Shown here: one piece after another, positions 10,319-21,554 of the stretch
Numbering within the stretch: the stretch's first letter is position 1
How the letters are laid out: the number at the start of each line of letters is the position of its first letter
Assembly: GCA_933228675.1 (NCBI GenBank)
Contig: OW121741.1
Span: forward strand, 75,130,129-75,194,128
Direction of reading: 5' to 3'
Length of the DNA stretch: 64,000 nucleotides
Source: Stomorhina lunata
Taxonomy: Eukaryota > Arthropoda > Insecta > Diptera > Rhiniidae
Position numbers and translations under genes: made by a program
The notes under the pieces: model-generated
The model's database searches: none
The model's input: only the letters and a program-made list of their open reading frames with translations
Told to the model about the DNA's origin: nothing

Positions 10319-12523
10319 GTATTCAATTTATCAGCATTAATGTTTTTCCCGGGGCAGGGTTATATGGGAGCTCTAACTAAATGTGAACCGATTTCGCCCA
10401 TTTTTAGTACACAACACCTTTAACATATCGAAAATAGTTTTATAAAATTTTCTTGCTCCAGCTCTTTTCGTTAAGGTGCTATTGCGCTTTAATCTGACGA
10501 ACAGACGGACATAAACACCCTTTTTTTTGAATTTTTGTGTTTTCTTAAGTTTTTTATACGGGAGCTATGGTCAAATGGTGACCGTTTGTAACAAAATTTT
10601 GCACACTGGTTGGCATAGACATAAGACTTCTTTGTGCTAAATTTAGTGCTTATATCTGTTATAGTTTTGGATTTATTAGCTTATTGACACTTACATATTT
10701 TAGGTGAAATTTAGCTATTTCTGTAAGTTTTTTTGTATGGGAGCTATGACTAAATGTAAACCGATTTTGATGAAATTTTATATGCTGCCTAGGATTGTAA
10801 AACTTCTATATACCAAATTTTGTCATCATAGCTATTATATTTTGTTATTTATTAAAAAATGCGATTGGCGTGGGCGAGGTTATACGGGAGCTTTGGTTCA
10901 GTGAGCTATCTCCTTTTGTTTAGGCGTTATCGTGATTTCAACATACAGACAGACGGACATCGCTCAATTGTCTTAGAATTTCATAAGGATTCAGAATTTT
11001 TAATTTTTGAGCCAATATTAAGGAAATTACAAACGGAATGACAATCTCAATATACCCCATTCGTTTTGATGGTTTGTATAAAAAGGGGATTCTATATATA
11101 TAAGAACTATAGCCGAATGTTAACCGATTGTCACAAAATTTTACACATCGGACACTGGATTTTATATAGAGCTTATTTATACAAAATTTGGTGGCCATAG
11201 CTATCACAGTTTCTAATTTAATAGCTTTTAACTGGCCTTAAAAAAACTTTATCAGCATTAATATGTTTCCCGGATCGGGGTTATATGGGAGCTCTAACTA
11301 AATGTGAACCGATTTCATCCGTTTTCAATACACAACTTTTTCAAGATATTGAAAATACTTTTGTAAAATTTTGTGCCTCTAGCTCTTTTCGTTAAGGCGC
11401 TATCACGCTTTTATCTGATGGACAGACGGACATAAACCCCCTTTTCTTCTTGTATTTTTGTGTTTCCGTAACTTTTTTACATGGGAGCTATGGTCAAATG
11501 GTGACCGATTGTGACAAAATTTTGTACGCTAGCTGGCATTGACATCTGTTACAGTTTTGGATTTATTGGCATTTAAGTGTATTTTAGGTGAAATTTAGGC
11601 TGTTTTCATAAGTTTTTTGTATGGGAGCTATGGGTAAATGTGAACCGATTTCAATGAAATTTTATGTACTGCATAATAATTATGTAAAACTTCTATGTTC
11701 TTAATATTATCATCATAGCTGTCATAATTTGCCATTTATTAGCAAATAAGCGATTAGCCTAGACGAAGTTATACGGGAGCTATGGTCAAATGTGAACCGA
11801 TTTTGCCCAATTTCGATACGAACATTTTCCCAGAAATGAAGAATATCTTTGCCAAGTTTCAGTAACCTAGCTCATTTCGCTTTGGCGTTATCGTGATTTA
11901 AACAGATTTTTCGTAAAGGGGTTATAGCGCTTTTGTCTGACGGACTTTTTGTATTTTTGTGTTTCCGTAAGTTTTTTATATGGGAGCTATGGTCGAATAG
12001 TGACCGATTGTGACAAACACATAAAACTTCCTTGTGCTAAATTTAGTGGGCAAAGCTATTACAGTTTATCATTTATTGGCATTTAAGTGTATTTCATGTG
12101 GAATTTAAGCTGTTTCAGCAAGTTTTTTGTATGGGAGTTATAGCTAAATGTGAACCGATTTCGATGAAATTTTATATGATGCCTAGTAAAACTTCTAGAT
12201 ACCAAATTTTGTCATCATAGCTGTTATAATTTCTCAAGGAGCTATGGTCAAATATGAACCGATTTTGCCCGATTTCAATATCAAAATTTTCCGAGAAATG
12301 AAGAATATTTGTGCCAAATTTCAGTGACCTCTATCCTTTCGTTTCAGTGACCTCTATCGCTCAATCGTCTTAGAATTTCATAAGGATTCCGAATATACAT
12401 ATATCGTTTTTGATTTTTGAGTCAATATTAAGGAAATTACAAACGGAATGGCAATCTCAATATACCCCCCATTCTTTTTGATGGTGGGTATAAAAAACGA
12501 CCCAACTTTGGCCGATAATACTT
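10319..12523 (-). repeat. Repeat family R, copy 2, right part (multi-unit)
   Basis: About 2.2 kb of diverged units of roughly 200 bp. Recurring strings are ttatatgggagctatggtcaaat, gacagacggacataa and ttacaaacggaatgacaatctcaatatacccc. The last occurs twice (11025-11065 and 12430-12470), so at least two elements are joined. It ends with gatggtgggtataaaa (12479-12494) and a cttgttt tail. There is no coding gene. Confidence 0.6.
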
Positions 12524-12712
12524 GTTTGTTATTATTTTAAATTCTCTATAAATTTTTTTATAGCCTCGAGACGCGTGTCTTCAGTCCCAAATTTAGAACT
12601 AAATTGTGTTCATAAAAAAAACTATTTTCTAAAAGATAAAATTTATATTTGTTTTATACATACACACGAGTATATTTGTTTATACAAATAGTTTAAACTT
12701 AAATAATTAAAA

Positions 12713-13681
12713 TTAAATTTTGAAGCCATCTACGGGTGGTTTTTTGGCATAGATAACTAATAACTTATAAGGCATATTAAATTTCTTTGAATCATCATTT
12801 TTGTTGAGATCTAAACTAAGAAATGCATTTGTTAGTTCTTCCAAATACAAGCCATGCAATTCTTGAGGCATGTGATCTATAAATGGATTTACGGCTTTAA
12901 AGTTATCTGGAAAAGAAAGCAAATTAATTATTTATGGCTTATCATCTTAGCTTGTTTTTTTTACCCTTAAATGCTTCTATATTCTTATAGTCAAAACACA
13001 AAGTTCTTTCCTCAACTTGAATATCGGAAAATCCCACCTCATTTAGCAATGAAGCATATCTTAATCTACGATCGGGTACAAACTGCCAGGGGGTAGTTAA
13101 ATGTTCCAAATTCGTCATGTACTTAGACCATTTGGGAGATTTCGCTAGAACTTTATAAGCATCAAAGATAGGATGTTGGGCCAATACCACTAAGAGGCAA
13201 TCACCGCCTTCGTTTTTGAGAAGTTGGAAAATGTTGTTTAAAGATTGCCTGGAAATAGTTTAAATTTAGTCCCATAATGTTAATTAAAGTAACTCTATAC
13301 TTCCTACTTTTGATCTTTTACCCAGTGTAAGCAATAGAACGAAGTTATATGATCAAATTGTCCACTCAAATTATTTGGTATATCATTTTCTGTACCTATA
13401 TCGAATACTATAAAATCACATTTCTCTTTGGTTTTATAAACATCTTTAGCATAGTCCACCATTTGTGCTGATATATCCACACCTACCACACGTTCAAAAT
13501 TTGGAGGCATTATAGTATAAAGAAAATCCATTAGAACATCTCCCGGACCGCAACCAACATCCAATAAACTATCGCTTCCATCTAAGCGCCATTGTAGTTT
13601 GCCCGAGAATTCCCGAATGATCTGTTCAGAATCGTGTCTCTGCACTTTATTGGCCTTATGATATAGACTGGCCTGATTCAT
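12713..13681 (-). CDS. jhamt: Juvenile hormone acid O-methyltransferase, copy 2
   Basis: Same predicted reaction as the other jhamt copies. Exons 13681-13308, 13248-12965 and 12906-12713 (374, 284, 194 nt) have the same lengths and intron phases as jhamt-1 and give 283 aa. Splice sites read CAAAA|GTAGGA, ttccag|GCAA, aagG|GTAAAA and tttccag|ATAAC. The protein starts MNQASLYHKANKVQRHD. The SAM site is LLDVGCGPGDVLMD, closer to the textbook GxGxG form than in copy 1. It also has VVGVDISAQMVDYAK, VTSFYCLHW and NPFIDHMPQEL. No stop or frameshift is seen. It lies 10 kb from jhamt-1 on the same strand, separated only by repeats. Confidence 0.92.
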
Positions 13682-13782
13682 TTTGTTGATTCGTTTTTTT
13701 TTAAAGCCAATTGAAAATGCCGGCCAGTGATCTTGTTCGGACTCTTGTTAGATTTGTATTGCTATTGTCCAAAAACTTTGTA

Positions 13783-13789
13783 TTTTATA
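13783..13789 (-). promoter_or_regulatory. TATA box of jhamt-2
   Basis: Minus-strand TATAAAA about 102 bp upstream of the start codon, matching the position in the other three paralogs. No strong initiator is seen at the usual distance. Confidence 0.55.
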
Positions 13790-13859
13790 CAATTAAAAGA
13801 TTTCACTTTCTATAGACATAAACATAATTACTCACTTGTTGTCTTAGACAAGTATTTAT

Positions 13860-14064
13860 TTATATTCCCTTCTCTACCAGAGATTGTAAGGGTGTTATCA
13901 GTTTGTGTTTATGTTTGTTACGCTCTGATACCGATCGACATATTATCACTTCTTGAGTAGTTATTCCCTTTCCCACTGTAAGTTAATAGGTCATATTGGG
14001 TTTGTACTGTTGTTTGTAACGCATAGTTTACAGATCGACTCAGAATTACACCATTAATCGATTT
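13860..14064 (+). repeat. Repeat family F2, partial start units
   Basis: Two short, diverged start-like segments (gtttgtgtttatgtttgttacgctc, and gtttgtactgttgtttgtaacgcatag) resemble the first 80 bp of the F2 copy that begins at 14065. They are probably truncated F2 heads. Confidence 0.4.
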
Positions 14065-15555
14065 AATTTTTATACCCTTCACCACCATAAGTGGAAAGGG
14101 TTTTATAAGTTTGTGCTGATGTATGTAACTCACAGAAATATTTATCTTAGGCCTACCTTTCAGTACACCAATAGGTTTAGAATCACTTTCTGAGTCGATT
14201 TGGCGATGTCAGTCCGTCCGTCCGTCTAGACCCCCATGTACACCATGTTATCAAAGTACAGGTCGCAATTATAAAGATAATTTGATGAAATTTGGCACAG
14301 ATCATTTTTTTGATAGTGGAAGCACGGCTATTGAAATTCGTCAAAAGCGGTCCATTATTTATACTACCTCCTATAGGTCCCACTTCCCGAAATTGATATA
14401 TTGGCCACAAATATCAATATTTTTAATGAAATTTAAAACAAGTACTGCTTATGTAAAATAAAACCAAATTTCGTTGAAATCGGTCCACATTTGAGCATAG
14501 CTCCCATACAAACTCTTCTGTCAAAACTCACCAAATGAGACAAAAATCACTAAAACTCTCGTAAATCCGAAGATAATAGGCATTTTAAGTTTATTTTTCA
14601 GGGACCGTAACTGCTATAACTTTTATCGTAAAAGTCAGAAAATAAAAGCTATTTTTTGACTTTTATTTTTTCGATAAAAAAGCAGTTATTTTTCACTTTT
14701 ATTTTTTCAAGCAAAAATAAAAGTTATTTTTAAAGTTTGATTTTTTCGAGCAAAAATAACAGTTATTTTTGACTTTTATTATTTCGAGCATGAATAAAAG
14801 TTATTTTTTGACTTTTATTTTTTCGAGCGGAAATAAAAGTTATTTTTTGACTTTTATTTTTTCGAGCGGAAATAAAAGTTATTTTTGTTCAAATTCATGA
14901 TAAATTCATTGAAAATTTTTGTTAAACATAGGTAATTTTTCGGTGAAAATAATTTGCATAGGCTAAAAAATTAATGAAGTTGAGTTTTGCAATAATAATT
15001 GGGGTTGAAAACCCAAAAATAACTTTTATTTCTGCTCGAAAAAATAAAAGTCCAAAAATAACTTTTATTTCTGCTCGAAAAAAAAAGTCCAAAAATAACT
15101 TTTATTCATGATCGAAATAACAAAAGTCAAAAATAACTGTTATTTTTGCTCGAAAAAATAAAAATTAAAAAATAACTTTTATCTTGCTCGAAAAAATAAA
15201 AGTCCAAAAATAAGTTTAATTTCTGCTCAAAAAAATAAAAATCAAACAATAACTGTTATTTTTTTTTTATAAAAAATAAAAATCAGATTTTTAAAAATCA
15301 TCGCATTTTTTTTTAAATTTGGTCCAAGACTATCAAAATGGTATGCTTGGTTTTATTCTCCGACATTTCCTTGCGGTTGGACATATAAGTCCAAATGACG
15401 GAAACATCTTAAATATATAAGTTTTGAAAAAATGTTTGTATGAAGGCAAAATTTAGCAAATATTTGTCTTTATACAGAAAAAAGAACACCTTCGACCTTA
15501 AGGGTGAAGGGTGTCGTATGGTCGGGCTTGACCGACTATAGCACGTTCTTACTTG
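14065..15555 (+). repeat. Rolling-circle-like repeat, family F2, long copy
   Basis: Starts with ataCCCTTCACCaccataagtgg and ends with ttaaGGGTGAAGGGTgtcg, the hairpin GTCGGGCTTGACCGAC and a ttcttacttg tail. The ACCCTTCACC/GGTGAAGGGT strings are subterminal inverted repeats. The body carries gatgtcagtccgtccgtccgtc and fly-type atcggtccacatttgagc blocks. A fold-back array (14607-15292) interrupts it. The LINE poly(A) tail starts exactly at its right end. Confidence 0.6.
14607..15292. repeat. Fold-back array of ~38-bp AT-rich palindromic units
   Basis: The left half (14607-14893) is several direct copies of a unit built on ataaaagttattttt + gacttttattttttcgagc. The right half (15010-15292) carries the reverse complement (gctcgaaaaaataaaagtc + aaaaataacttttat). 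About 110 bp of unrelated spacer lie between them. Each unit is itself nearly palindromic. The whole could fold into a long hairpin. It has no coding content and is nested in F2. Confidence 0.8.
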
Positions 15556-15699
15556 TTTTTTTTTTTTTTTAATTTAGGACCAGTCCTCAAGGGATGACCC
15601 CTACTTATGCGATGCATTGTGTTGGAACTAGAAAAATAGGTTATGGGAAGGATGATAGATGGAGTAGTGTTTGTGGAAACTTGAGTTGAATTTACCTAT

Positions 15700-17567
15700 A
15701 TTGCAACTGACAGAGAAAATTCCTGCTGGAAGCGAATTCCACATACGAACTGTACGGCTAAAGAACGAACTTTCTCTGTTTCGGGAACGAGTTCCCTGAG
15801 TTCGTTAGAGCACATTCCAAAGTAGTAACGATAGAACAGTGTGACACAACTCACATTGCGGCGGTGCTCCAGTGAATCAATAGAGTTGGATACTCTACTG
15901 TCACCGGTGAGGACTTTCGCCCTCTTTTTCAAGCACCGGTCCATACATGAGAGACATCGGTCGGTGTAAATAGTAAGGAGTAAGGAGAAGTGAAGTATCT
16001 ATTGCACCGTTTAAGAAAACAGAGGCATTTGAATGCTTCTTTCGACACTTGAAAGATATGCTTTGTCCAAAGCACATCACATTGAATTTCCATAGATGAA
16101 GTAACATGGTTTCCCGTGCGTTTATGCGTAAGCATACAACATTGAGTTTTCCGCGCATTAAAATCAACTCTATTCGCACGACCCCGTTCTGAAATTGTTT
16201 CTTAATCGGATGTTCATGTTTTGTCTCATAGCGCTAACCTCAAGGAGGCTTGGATTACAGTTGAATGAATATGAATGGCAAATGTTACTATCATCTGCAA
16301 AAGAGTAGCTAGGATTGGAAATTTGACGTAGAAGGTCATTTATATAGATATGAAATAGAATAGGAGAAAGAACAGAACCTTGGGGTACCCCTGAATTAAT
16401 CTTGAACTCGTCTGAAGAGAAGCCATCTATAACAACTTTTATAGTGCGATCTCTGAGGAAGCTTGATATAAATCGAGAGAAATTATTACCGACACCAAAG
16501 GCAATGTGTGACCGCCGTGGTATAGCAGGTTAGTCATCCGCCTAGCATACCAGAGGCCCAAGTTCGATACCTGGCCAGACTTACTTGAAAAAATAAATTT
16601 TCAAAAAAAAAAGCGGCGGTTCACCTCATAACTCAGCTAGCCACTGGTTATTGAGTATTAGGCTATGTAAAACTTCTCTAACTAATGCATTTGCCGTTCG
16701 GAGCCGGAGTTAAAACGTAGGTCCCTTTCAATGAGTCTAAAAATAGAATCGGATACAGCTCATTGTCTGAGAGAAGTACCCCTTGTTCCAATTGGAATGT
16801 TGTCGGCAATTAGTTTTGATAGAAGTGCTTCGTGCCATACTCTATCAAACGCCTTGAAAATATTTAGAGCCATAACTTAACTTACGCCAAAACGTTGTAT
16901 TGATTGACACCATTTTTCCGATAGGAAGGCAGGTTTTCCGTAGATCGTCCCCTACGGAATCCATACTGGCGGTCGCTTAGTAGGTTGTTAGACTCTAGAT
17001 ATTTAACAAGATGGTGATTTACCATAATCTCCAAAACTTTGGAGAGTGAAGAACAAATTGCTATTGGGCGGTAATTTTTAGGGTTGTTAGCCTCCTCTTT
17101 TTATAAATTGGCGTAACAATAGCAACCTTCCAGTACCGAGGAAATATACCGGCATAGTACAAGGTGCTGAAAAGGTTAGCTAATGGAAGCACAAGCGTCG
17201 AATAGCATTGCTTCAAGACCAGTGCTGGAGTGCCATCCGGCTCTAGAGACTTATTTATATTGAGATCCGCTAAAACCCGTTTTTTAGCACTAGCGCTAAA
17301 AAATATCTTTGGTATAGTTACATATATTCTTTCGAGCTCAGGTAGAGGTTGGGTGCTTTCCGGCAAGCGAGAATTGCTTGCAAATAATTCAGCTAAAAGT
17401 TTAGCTTTATCAACCGGGTCTGTGAATGTTTGACCATTCTTTAAATGATAAGAAATTGAAGAACTACCATTATTTTTGACTCCTTTAACGAATGACCAGA
17501 AATTCTTGCTGCCCCGATGAGCAGCAAAAATTTTAGTACGAAGGCGTGCTCGTACAGAGCTTTTCAC
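15700..17567 (-). pseudogene. LINE reverse transcriptase, broken
   Basis: The longest intact piece (17567-17061) spans the pre-RT region and RT start, including the NGQTFTDPVDKAKLLAELFA linker and WKVAIVTPIYKK. Downstream motifs are present but split. YGFRRGRST sits near 16940 and a shifted FKAFDRVWH near 16830. GVPQGSVLSPILF and the ADD catalytic pair sit around 16290-16400. The C-terminus runs to a stop near 15697. Several stops fall between 16200 and 15950. It is not functional. Confidence 0.85.
16508..16795 (+). mobile_element. tRNA-derived SINE inserted in the LINE
   Basis: A 288-bp insertion flanked by AATGT at 16503-16507 and 16796-16800. Its head is tRNA-like: A box TGGTATAGCAGG (about 16518) and B box AGTTCGATACCT (about 16560), then an A-rich stretch. 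Its 3' part carries the insect SINE-tail pattern caatgagtctaaaaatagaatcgg and tgagagaagtacccc. Removing the insert and one AATGT reconnects the LINE reverse transcriptase in frame, which confirms the boundaries. Confidence 0.85.
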
Positions 17568-18163
17568 GCCTTAATACTTTGGCTTACGTACGCCTTTCCT
17601 GTTTGCGCTGCAAATCAGTAACTGGATTTTGTTATTACGCCAGTTACTAAAAGCAACCTCTCGGGATCTGGCTGCACGTCTGATTAATCGAAATATTTTT
17701 CGCTGGAATGAACATTTTCATTCCCAGCTTAAGAACATTAGACATCATTTCAGCCGAGGCACTGACATTATTGTGAAGAAAACAAAGTATCCAGTCAAAA
17801 GGGCTACAAAATTTGTTGAGCTCAGCCTAACGACTTTTTCGTACAAATAAGTTAAGCATTTCGTGGGTGTTTGTTAAGCGTTTCCGAAGTCCGGAGAACG
17901 AAAAAGAGGTGGAAATGGTACAATGAAGTAAGGAAAAGGTCAAGGGTTAATTTGTTTGTGTCCATCAATACATGAGATATGCCTTGGTTCATTCGCCAGT
18001 TGCGCTAGGTGATTATGCGCGGCGAATAGCACAGAAGTTGGGTGGCTAGAATGGCGAAGCTAGGACGAGTTGTGAACATTGAAATCACCAGCAATAACAA
18101 TTTCACTGTTCGGGCAATTCTCAAGGATCTTCGTAATTGAACTTAACTAAATATATAGTAGTT

Positions 18164-19204
18164 ATATCCACCATCAAAAAGAATTGAGATTGTCATTCCA
18201 ATTGTAATTTCCTAAATATTGGTTCAAAAACCAAAAGGGATATATATTTTCAATCCCTATAAAATCTTAGACGATTGAGTGATGACCATCTGTCTTACTT
18301 TTGAAAGCACGATAGGGCCTAAACAAAAAGAGCTAGGAAACTGAGACTTGACAAAGATAATCCTCATTTCCCGAAAAATCTTGGTATTTAAATTGAGGAA
18401 AATCGGTTCACATTTGACCATAGCTGCCGTATAACCTCGCCTAGGCTAATCGCTTTTTTGCTAATAAATGACAAATTATTATAGCTTTGATGATGAAATT
18501 TGGAATGTAGAAGTTTTATGTAAGTACTAGGCATATAAAATGAAAATTTCATCAAAATCGGTTTTTATTTAACCATAGCTTCCAAACAAAAAAACCTACG
18601 AAAACAGCCTAAATTCCACCATAAATACACTAAAATGCCAATAAATGATAAACTGTAATAGTTATAGCCACTAAATTTAGCACAAAAAAGTCTTATGTAA
18701 GTACCAACCAGTGTGGCAAATTTTTACAATCGGTCGCTATTTGGTTATAGCTCCCATATAAAAAACTTACGGAAACACAAAGATACAATAGAAAAGGACG
18801 GTTTATGTGAGTCAGATAAAAGAGCGATGGCGCCTTAACGAAAACAGCTGGAGTTACAAAATTTTACAAAAGTATATTCGATATCTTGAAAAAGTTGTGA
18901 AAATGAGCGAAATCGGTTCTAATTCAGTTAGAGCTCCCATATAACCCCGCCCCAGGAATCACAGTAATGCTGATAAATTGAATACAATTGTAATAGCTAT
19001 GACGACATAATTTAGAATAGAGAAGTTTTATGCAACTATTGGTCAGTTTATCAAATTTTATAGGAATCGGTCCATATTTGACTATAGCTTTCATAAAAAA
19101 ACAACTCCCGGAAACGAAAAAATGTAGCAAAGGCCAGTTAAAAGCTATTAAATTTAAAACTATGATATGGTTACTAAATTTTGCATAAATAAGCTTTATA
19201 TAAA
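18164..19204 (+). repeat. Repeat family R, copy 3, left part
   Basis: Starts with tatatccaccatcaaaaagaattg just after the LINE and carries the R units (atagctcccatataaaaaactt, ggaaacacaaa, gctcccatataaccccgcccc). It is cut at 19204 by Helitron-like copy A and continues at 20724. The rejoined junction tatataaa/taccagcc matches uninterrupted R copies. Confidence 0.65.
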
Positions 19205-20723
19205 GTACCTGGTAGACCGAGCCTTGCTCGGAGCTTTATGATAAGCATTTTGAGGAAAATTTTAAAGTTTTTATATATTTTATATTATAAAGTGCTAAAA
19301 TAAATTTAGAGGAAATACATTGTAGAAATATTCAGTTAATTTTGAATTATTTGATTTATTTTGTCCGACCAACACATAGTTTGCATAGTTTACAGTTTAA
19401 CTCATTTTGAATAATTTTGGAAATTATTCATATCAACAGAAACCTCTGTCGACTCATGCGCAACAACTTTGCTAAAGATTATAGTCTGATCAAATGCACA
19501 GTTTACGATTTAATTCATTTTGAGTAGTTTTCTGTGGCGCCACCTGTCGGACTTTGCTTATTCCAATTCATAAACCTAAGATATCCGTAACAACTTTGCT
19601 GAAGATTATAGCATGATTAAATGTACAGCATACGATTAAATTGACTTTGAGTAAATTTCAGTAGCGCCACCTGTCGAAATTTCTTCATACCAACTAAGAA
19701 ACCTTCGTCGGCTCATGTGCAACAACTTTGCTAAAGATTGTAGCATGATTAAATGTACAGATTACGATTAAATTGACTTTGAGTAAGTTTCTGTAGCGCC
19801 ACCTGTCGGAAATTATTCATACCACCTAAAAAGCCTTCGTCGGCTCATGCGCTACAACTTTGCTAAAGATCATAGCATGATCAAATGTACAGTTTACGAT
19901 TTAATTAATTTTTAGTAATTTTCAGTGGCGCCATCTGTCGGAAATTAGTCTTATCAACTTTAAAACCTTCGTCGGCTTATCCGCAACATCTTTGCTAAAG
20001 AGCATAACACAATCAAATTCACAGTTTACTATTCTATAAAGAACATACATACAGACAAACATTCATTTGTTTAAAATAATACTAATTTTTCCTCCTTTTT
20101 TTTCCCTAATTTCTAAAAGTTCCATATGTATATTTGGTACTTTTTTGGTGCCAATTGAATTCGGTACATTTTTTTAAAACGCATTTAACATAATGTATAA
20201 TGTTCCTATTCATATTACTTTGGAGATGTTAAGTTATCATTTTATCCCTTTTTTACCCATTTTGGCTCCAAAATCAAAAAAGTACCAAATACGTGTTTCA
20301 TGTTTTTTTTACATCTATTGATTGCAGTACCAAGTTTCTTTCTGTATTCTTTAGTTTAAAATATAAGAGTGGGTTAAAAAGGTGCCAAAAAAACTATTTT
20401 CACCCTTTTTTACCCCCTATCGGACATAGTTTCAAAAAAGTACCAAGCACCTGTCCGCTTATTTTCAAAGCTGTTTAAAACGTAATTTTAATTTTGTTTC
20501 TATACCTATTACTTTAGGAGACATAGCGTTTTCGATTTTTTCCCCTTTTTACCCGTTTTTACCCTCTTAGAGGTAAAAGTTCCAAAAGTTCCTTCTTCTT
20601 CGACCTATACATCAAAAAAGATACCCACTGTCCAAATTTTATCAAAATCGTTAGAGCCGTTTTCGAGATAGCCATTCTATATATATATATATGTACAATT
20701 ATTGCTCGTTTAAGAATATAAAA
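19205..20723 (-). mobile_element. Helitron-like non-autonomous element, copy A
   Basis: A 1.5-kb non-coding element. The minus-strand 3' end carries the hairpin CCGAGCAAGGCTCGG (6-bp stem), 12 nt from the terminus (tctaccaggtac). The minus 5' end reads tttatattcttaaacgagc. Inside are five diverged ~150-bp units (gcaacaactttgctaaagat, gcgccacctgtcgg) and a ccctttttacccc domain. It lies between A (19204) and T (20724) of a repeat R copy, with no target duplication. Copies B, C and D are at 25.2, 30.7 and 35.5 kb. Confidence 0.75.
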
Positions 20724-21225
20724 TACCAGCCAGTATGTAAAAATTTGCGACAATCGGTCAACATTTGGCTATAGCTCTTACATACGTAATATCCCCTTTT
20801 TATTATATCTAGAATCAAAAAGATTTGGAGATACAAGTCCGGACTTTATATACGTTGGATGCATTAGGAACTCCTAACAAAATATATGGACCTGCAGTAT
20901 TACTTTAAAAGTGTTTGGCCTAACTATTAAGCAGAACGAAAAGTATTTAACAGATTTTTAATGTAAAGCTATGCCCATAACTATATACGGTTATGAGACC
21001 AAATTTAGTGCAAAGCAAATACCAGGAAATGTTAAACTATAAAGCTACTGCAACCGACTTTAGTCCAAAGATTTTACCAACAAGCATATCAAAGTTTCTC
21101 GAATTCGGTCCACATTTTAAATTAGCTGCACCCTCGTATGTGATATATGTTTCTAAATTCAAAACAATTTGGTGGTGGGTATATAAAATTCGGCTCAGCT
21201 GAATATACTAAACACTATTACTTAT
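20724..21225 (+). repeat. Repeat family R, copy 3, right part
   Basis: Continuation of copy 3 after Helitron-like copy A. Contains gaccgatt-type, tcggtccacattttaaattagctgcaccctc and ggtgggtatataaaattcggctcagctgaat blocks, then ttactta. This is the R subterminal repeat and hairpin end. Confidence 0.6.
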
Positions 21226-21554
21226 TTTTTTATTTGTTTTTACAATAATAAACCAAATTGTTTAGATTTACTTTGAAAAAAAAAAATTAGAGCGCGTTTC
21301 ATGTATCTAACACTTGTCAGCTGATCATACATGTTTGTACGTGAGCTACTAAAGTTCTTATCGCCGTACGACCTTGAAACATAGTAATCTCTATAAAATA
21401 GAATTTTGAACTTACATTTCATAAGAAAACAATAAAAATTTGGTGTAATGACTTCAACTACAAATAAGTGATTTGAAATAAACAAATTATCTTACTTTTG
21501 AAATCAATATTTGATATAAATTGATATATCAAAATTTTAATAGTTACTATAGGT
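21226..21554. other. AT-rich flank of the long-TIR transposon
   Basis: No gene or RNA seen. The last 50 bp (gatataaattgatatat...ttaatagttactatagg) reappear at 26646-26685 in front of the second transposon copy, showing that flank and transposon were duplicated together. Confidence 0.5.

Larger units (their letters stand above)
15556..18160 (-). mobile_element. 5'-truncated non-LTR retrotransposon (LINE)
   Basis: Minus-strand LINE. The plus-strand T run at 15556-15570 is its poly(A) tail. Frames broken by stops and shifts read, from 18160 down, an endonuclease end (AGDFNVH near 18090), a conserved linker, the reverse transcriptase (PDGTPALVLKQC, VTPIYKK, YGFRRGRST, GVPQGSVLSPILF, SFADD) and the C-terminal block SLEHRRNVSCVTLFYRYYFG with CSNEL. 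This order fits jockey/CR1-like elements. About 2.6 kb remain. A SINE interrupts the RT domain at 16508-16795. Confidence 0.88.

Noticed and set aside
10704..11207. Frames with FCINKLYI, SYIYRIPFLY and similar recurring strings
   Set aside because: The same peptides recur in every R copy because the DNA units are repeated. Frames are broken at different places in each copy, so no protein is implied.
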